Made by a program: the position numbers and the translations under genes. The notes under the pieces were generated by a model. The model saw only the letters and a list, made by a program, of their open reading frames with translations, was not told where the DNA came from and ran no database searches. Of a stretch of DNA of 64,000 nt, positions 59,901 to 64,000 are shown in pieces; positions within the stretch are counted from its first letter, which is position 1, and each line of letters starts with the position of its first letter. The DNA lies in NCBI GenBank assembly GCA_013400975.1, contig WBMZ01003304.1, positions 186,001-250,000 on the forward strand, written 5' to 3'. This DNA is from Atrichornis clamosus. Taxonomy: Eukaryota; Chordata; Aves; Passeriformes; Menuridae.

Positions 59901-62199
59901 ATGTCAGAATAAAGGTGGCAGAAAGTGGTTAGGACTCTTAAATTTGGGTTGAGTTCTTCCCTTCACCCACAGATCCTGGGTTAGCTTGGGTGTGGGTGAG
60001 TAGTCATCACAGCTGTTTCTTCCAGATAACCTCAAGGTGTATCACTAGTTTGGTGTCTTTAGGTTTCAGGTAGTTTGACTGCTGAGGCCACTTCTTATGT
60101 GCATCTGTTTTTTTCTTTGCTTTTATTTGCCCTGTTTGTTCCAGTCAAACAGTGATTTGATATTTGCTCTATCATAACAATAAACTGTTTAATTTTCTGT
60201 AAAATGGGTCTGTTCCCTACCCCTTGAATGTGTTTTTAGTTGTATTTAGCATTTGTAAAGTGCTCAGGGGCAGGTAGTGTTTTATGAATACAAAATAGTG
60301 TTAGGCTTTGTACTTAGGCACAATACTGTACCGTAATTCAAAGGCAATTCATGTAACATTAGTAAATCACTTTGAACTTTATGTTGAAAATATAAACAGT
60401 AGTATAAAAATAAACCTTTTTATTTCCTCTGGTATATACAGTTAAATAAAGTAAGCCTATACACCTACGAAACCATATTGCCAGTATGCTTTGTTGAAAT
60501 GCCATCACCTTGCAAAACACATTCCATGTGTTTTCTACATGTTTATGGTTGAAGAATAAATTTTCAGAGACTGTAAATGAAAAGATATCTCTAAATACAG
60601 TGATCAAATAACATCTGACACTGCTTGTTTAAAGAAATATACACATATCTTACTACCAGAGTGTTTATGACTCTAATAAGTTTTGTTATTTTTCCTCATA
60701 GGGAGATTCCAGCTCCTCCAAATATCAAACTTGTTGAGGTTGTGCTGTTTTTTTCAGGAAGGAACAAATGATATTATTAGCTAAATGGGACTGCATGATA
60801 TGAAAATACAATAGTGTAGTTTAAAAATTGGACAATGTGTAAGAAATATATTTTACCAACAGTGGGAAACAGAAGAACATTAAAAAGCCAATGGCATATC
60901 CCAAATGTCTAAATAAATAAACATCACTGTTCAGCCAATCGAGGCAAGTATACTTTGTGGTTACCTTCAAGAGCACTGTTCTTTCTAATCTCCTACACAG
61001 TTATGAGTTTTGTGCATCCCTCTTGCATAATCTGACCATTTTTTAGGTATTGTACATTGTGGGACTGTCTGAGCTCTGATTGCCCCATAGTTTTTAGTTG
61101 AAGGAATACCAAGTGGTTTCAGGAGACTTCTCAGCAACCACCCTGGGAATTAACGGTCTTACGGTTCCCAGAGCATCAGCCAGATTTGTGTGTTTGTCAT
61201 AAAAATGTGAAAGCCTTCCTTCCCATTCAATTTGGAAGCACGGGACAAAGTAAGATGCACCTGTAGATGTTCGTCCTGCTACATGGACAGTGAAAAAGAA
61301 ATACTGTGGAAACAGGGATTTGGGTCTGTGCCATCTTGTGTTTATTTTTGTTTTCCTTTTTAAAATGTGACTGTTTAATGACCTGTTCTGAATCATAATG
61401 GTTAATGACGTTTCCTGTTAGCTTAGTGATAGACTACAAAACTTTTTTTACATTAAGAGTTTATAAACTCTACTAGATACTTATTTAAGAGCCAGTGCTG
61501 AGAGTTTCTAATAAAATTTCCAAAAGGGCTTTAGTGGCTGAGGAGACAAATTTCTAGCAGCCTGTTTTAGTAGTGCAGAGGAGATTAAGGCAGTGGTCTA
61601 ACAGCACTGTGCAGTGCCTAGCCAGGATGGATTTTGCTACCCAGGTTGCAGTTCTGCACTGACCCAGCTATACCAGCTTGATCCTGGTGGTACCTACCTC
61701 TCAGATAGTTTGGGCATCCCTGTGCTGCTCTCTGTATTTGGAGTTTTATGTTCTACAGTAAAAGCAAAGGTGAAACTTCTTCATTGAAAGAAGAGCTTCA
61801 AAGCTTACCTTGGTCTGGTCTCCCTGCTCTCGTCTCTGTCCTCTTGCCCATTGGCCCTGCCTTTCTTCTGCTTTGCACAGTAATTCTTAGTGTTCCCTCT
61901 CCTGATGAATTTTTTGGAGGTTTCACAAGATTACTTTCACCAAACTTTATCTGTCTTAATAGTCAGACTTCTAATCCAAACTTGTAGACCTTACAAATTT
62001 TCTTCTCCCGTGATGAAACGTGCAGACTTTCAAGCTCATTAAAGTTAGATGAAAAAGTATACATGGGGGAAGTGTCAAAACCAGACTTAAAAAAGAGATT
62101 ATTTTCCAGTCTGTTGCAGAGATGCTGTGAGAGACTGGATTGTTAATGATTAATGACTCAAAACATTTGCCCATTTGTGGAGGCTCCAGGGTGCTTTGC

Positions 62200-62850
62200 T
62201 GAGGCCAGGTTTGCATCCCTCGAGGGAGGAGGTGAATTTTTGGGTGTGTATTTGCTGGTCTGTACGAGACAGAGGGGTGAACTATCGCAGCCTGGATTCT
62301 GCAAGACAAGATGGTGCTTCTTACCGTGCTAATTGCCCTTCCTTATGGAACTCCCTCAGTTGTAAAACTCCCCCTCTTTCCCGTGGGGAAGATCTGATGG
62401 GGCGTTACCGGCTCAACTGCACTGACCTGGGAGGCAGCTGAAAAGGGATCATAAACCATCAAGGACCCCCGAAGTGCCCCCAGACTCTTTTCTGAGACCT
62501 TCCCCCAGAGAACTGAACACTTCCCCTCAGGGGAGGTACCTGGGCATTCCCACCCAGCCTGAGTCATCGGACTTTGTGTGTCGGGGGCTTTTCCCCCACC
62601 CCGGACGGATCAAGACCATCACTTCTGCCAAAGGACATCTAAGCCTCGTTGCAGATCTATGCATGGTGATAGTCTTGCCTAGCTCTTTCTTTCACTATTC
62701 ACAAGCCAAGTTTGCCAGATCCAGTGTTCCTGTTTGAGATGTTCTGACTCTTGGGTGCCTGATCCTGTAGCTTTGGCTTCACTGAAGCCATAAAATATTG
62801 TAATAATAGCAATAACAATAATAATAAAGCCTGTTTTTACTTGCACATTT
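62200..62850 (+). mobile_element. LTR-like GC-rich segment (possible ERV remnant)
   Basis: A GC- and CpG-richer stretch contrasts with its AT-rich surroundings. It carries runs such as AAAACTCCCCCTCTTTCCCG, GGACCCCCGAAGTGCCCCCA, TCGGGGGCTTTTCCCCCACC and CCGGACGGATCAAGACCATC, and ends with an AAT-rich tract and AATAAAGCCTG, a typical poly(A)-signal arrangement in avian LTRs. No terminal TG...CA pair or target-site duplication was found, and no retroviral coding sequence adjoins it. It could also be an unrelated GC-rich unique segment. Confidence 0.4.
62800..62828. repeat. Imperfect (AAT)n microsatellite
   Basis: TAATAATAGCAATAACAATA followed by ATAATAAAG forms an imperfect AAT repeat at the end of the LTR-like segment. 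Such tracts often sit in the U3/R part of avian LTRs, which mildly supports the neighbouring call. Confidence 0.75.
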
Positions 62851-64000
62851 ACACAAGTAATGTAAAGAATACATATCCTGTTTTTAGAGAAAGTTGCATT
62901 TCAGGTTTTGAGCATTTTGACTGTGTCTCTTTAAATATTAGGACACAAATAAATAGTGAGAAAATTGTCTTTGTAAGTTTCAAACCATTCTAGGTCTACT
63001 CTGTTGCCTCCAGCCAGATGCTGTCTGATGTTACTTAGACAAACCAGGGCAAACCATTATCCTGGGATTAAACACTAAATACCTGCAAGGAGCATTCTCT
63101 TTATCAGATAGAGCTCTGTTAGCAGAGTTCATTCACTTTATTGCATATATAACTGTGGTGTCAAATAGACTGATTTACAACACCTGGTCTTTTACATAAT
63201 CTTTGCTATTTGCTGCGCTTGTAATCTGCCAAATCATTTAGCCTTCCTGATAGCAGAAATGCTGTAAAACTTAGATAAACTTGCAGAAGAAATGAACTCG
63301 AAGGTACTGCTGAAATCTAGGGCCTGCACGTTTGCTATAAATGCACTGGCTGGTTTGGTTTCCCCTGCCTAATCTGTGATTGAATGTGGCTGCTAGAGAA
63401 ATTGAAATTTTATGATAACACTACCGTCAGAGGAGATAAGCATTTGTATGCTAGACTAGATTAATCTAAAAAGAAGTTTTAGGTGTGGCTAATGAAACCA
63501 GTGTATGTGTTAACTGGGTTTCTTTGGGGTTCAAACTGTATGTGTCTATCTATATCGAGTCTAGTCCAAAACTTTCTCCATGTGAAAAGTCTCATATATC
63601 TGTGTGCTGGTTCTCGCTATCAGTGCAGCTTATTCCTTTTTATGTTGGAAATATCTTTAAGGAGTTTCAGTTTTTAAAACTTTCTGAATGCTAGTACAAA
63701 CAACAGATCCCTCTAAAGTGATCTAGTTTGGCTAACCAAAACTCCACGTACTTCTGAACTTTTTAGTAAGGGTAACTGAAAGACATCACATTTGCTAAGG
63801 TTTAGCCCCTTACAAGATCCAATTGAAACAAAAACTGTATTTTTCCATTTTGAGCCACTCTTTTTTATTTTTGCTATTTAAACAGACAGATAATAGAAAG
63901 ACATGTAGACAAGCTTAAAATGTGGAAGAGAAATTCGCAGGTTGGGTTTTCATTTGTGAGTGAGATTCAAGCTAGCACAGCCAAAGGAAAATAAAACAAT

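Larger units (their letters stand above)
41319..64000 (+). other. KIAA1328: Downstream KIAA1328 intron (at least 22.7 kb, runs off the window)
   Basis: The next hinderin coding block should begin with a residue completing CG-N and then a conserved YETSLLDLVQSLSP-like segment, followed by the conserved C-terminus ending in EDIFFI. I searched for both and found neither, so the last coding exons are probably to the right of the window. Contents: a possible poison exon (45168-45233), AT-rich blocks, two CR1/L3-like ancient fragments (48780-49610, 59100-59900), CR1 copies (49658-49720, 51812-52600, 58035-58200), purine-rich blocks (55790-56170, 56590-56960) and an LTR-like segment (62200-62850). 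A 135-codon frame at 45830-46237 is not recognised. Confidence 0.7.

Noticed and set aside
61550..61740. Possible tRNA-derived SINE
   Set aside because: No A-box/B-box pair or tRNA-like fold could be made out.
1..64000. CRISPR arrays, bacterial operons, tRNA or rRNA genes
   Set aside because: No regular spaced repeats, no ribosome-binding-site/operon structure and no rRNA or tRNA signatures; the window is vertebrate intronic DNA.

Overview
The window is vertebrate nuclear DNA, most likely from a bird. It is AT-rich and intron-dominated, with no long open frames apart from one exon. It carries many fragments of CR1-superfamily LINEs in both orientations, some ending in the avian-type 3' tail related to ATTCTATGATT. 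Species cannot be assigned from the sequence. Turtles and crocodilians also carry CR1, so 'bird' is an inference from repeat type and compact introns.

One protein-coding gene is recognisable: KIAA1328 (hinderin), on the + strand. I place three exons with confidence (12349-13034, 33770-33954, 41210-41318). Their splice phases fit together exactly and their joined translation aligns through the middle of human hinderin as I remember it. A fourth candidate exon (15823-15918) is 96 nt, symmetric in phase 2-2, open, and flanked by good splice signals. It would add 32 residues straight after the coiled coil and has no counterpart in the human reference protein I recall. The 5' coding part (more coiled coil) and the 3' end (the conserved C-terminus) were not found, so the gene appears to run off both ends of the window.

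Layout: 1-12348 is upstream intron with one clear CR1 fragment. 12349-13034 is the large coiled-coil exon. 13035-33769 is intron with the candidate cassette exon, a G/T-rich low-complexity tract, a pyrimidine-rich block and three CR1 pieces. 33770-33954 is an exon followed by a possible intronic poly(A) site. 33955-41209 is intron with a GC-rich retroviral LTR-like element on the minus strand and a ~0.9 kb CR1. 41210-41318 is an exon. 41319-64000 is intron (or intron plus unrecognised sequence) with several CR1/L3-like fragments, a second LTR-like GC-rich segment and AT-rich blocks that resemble conserved noncoding elements.

No rRNA, tRNA, CRISPR array, bacterial operon or complete mobile element was seen. 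The most useful new observations are the candidate cassette exon, a possible intronic polyadenylation isoform, a possible poison exon at 45168-45233, and CR1 copies in opposite orientation around exon 41210-41318.
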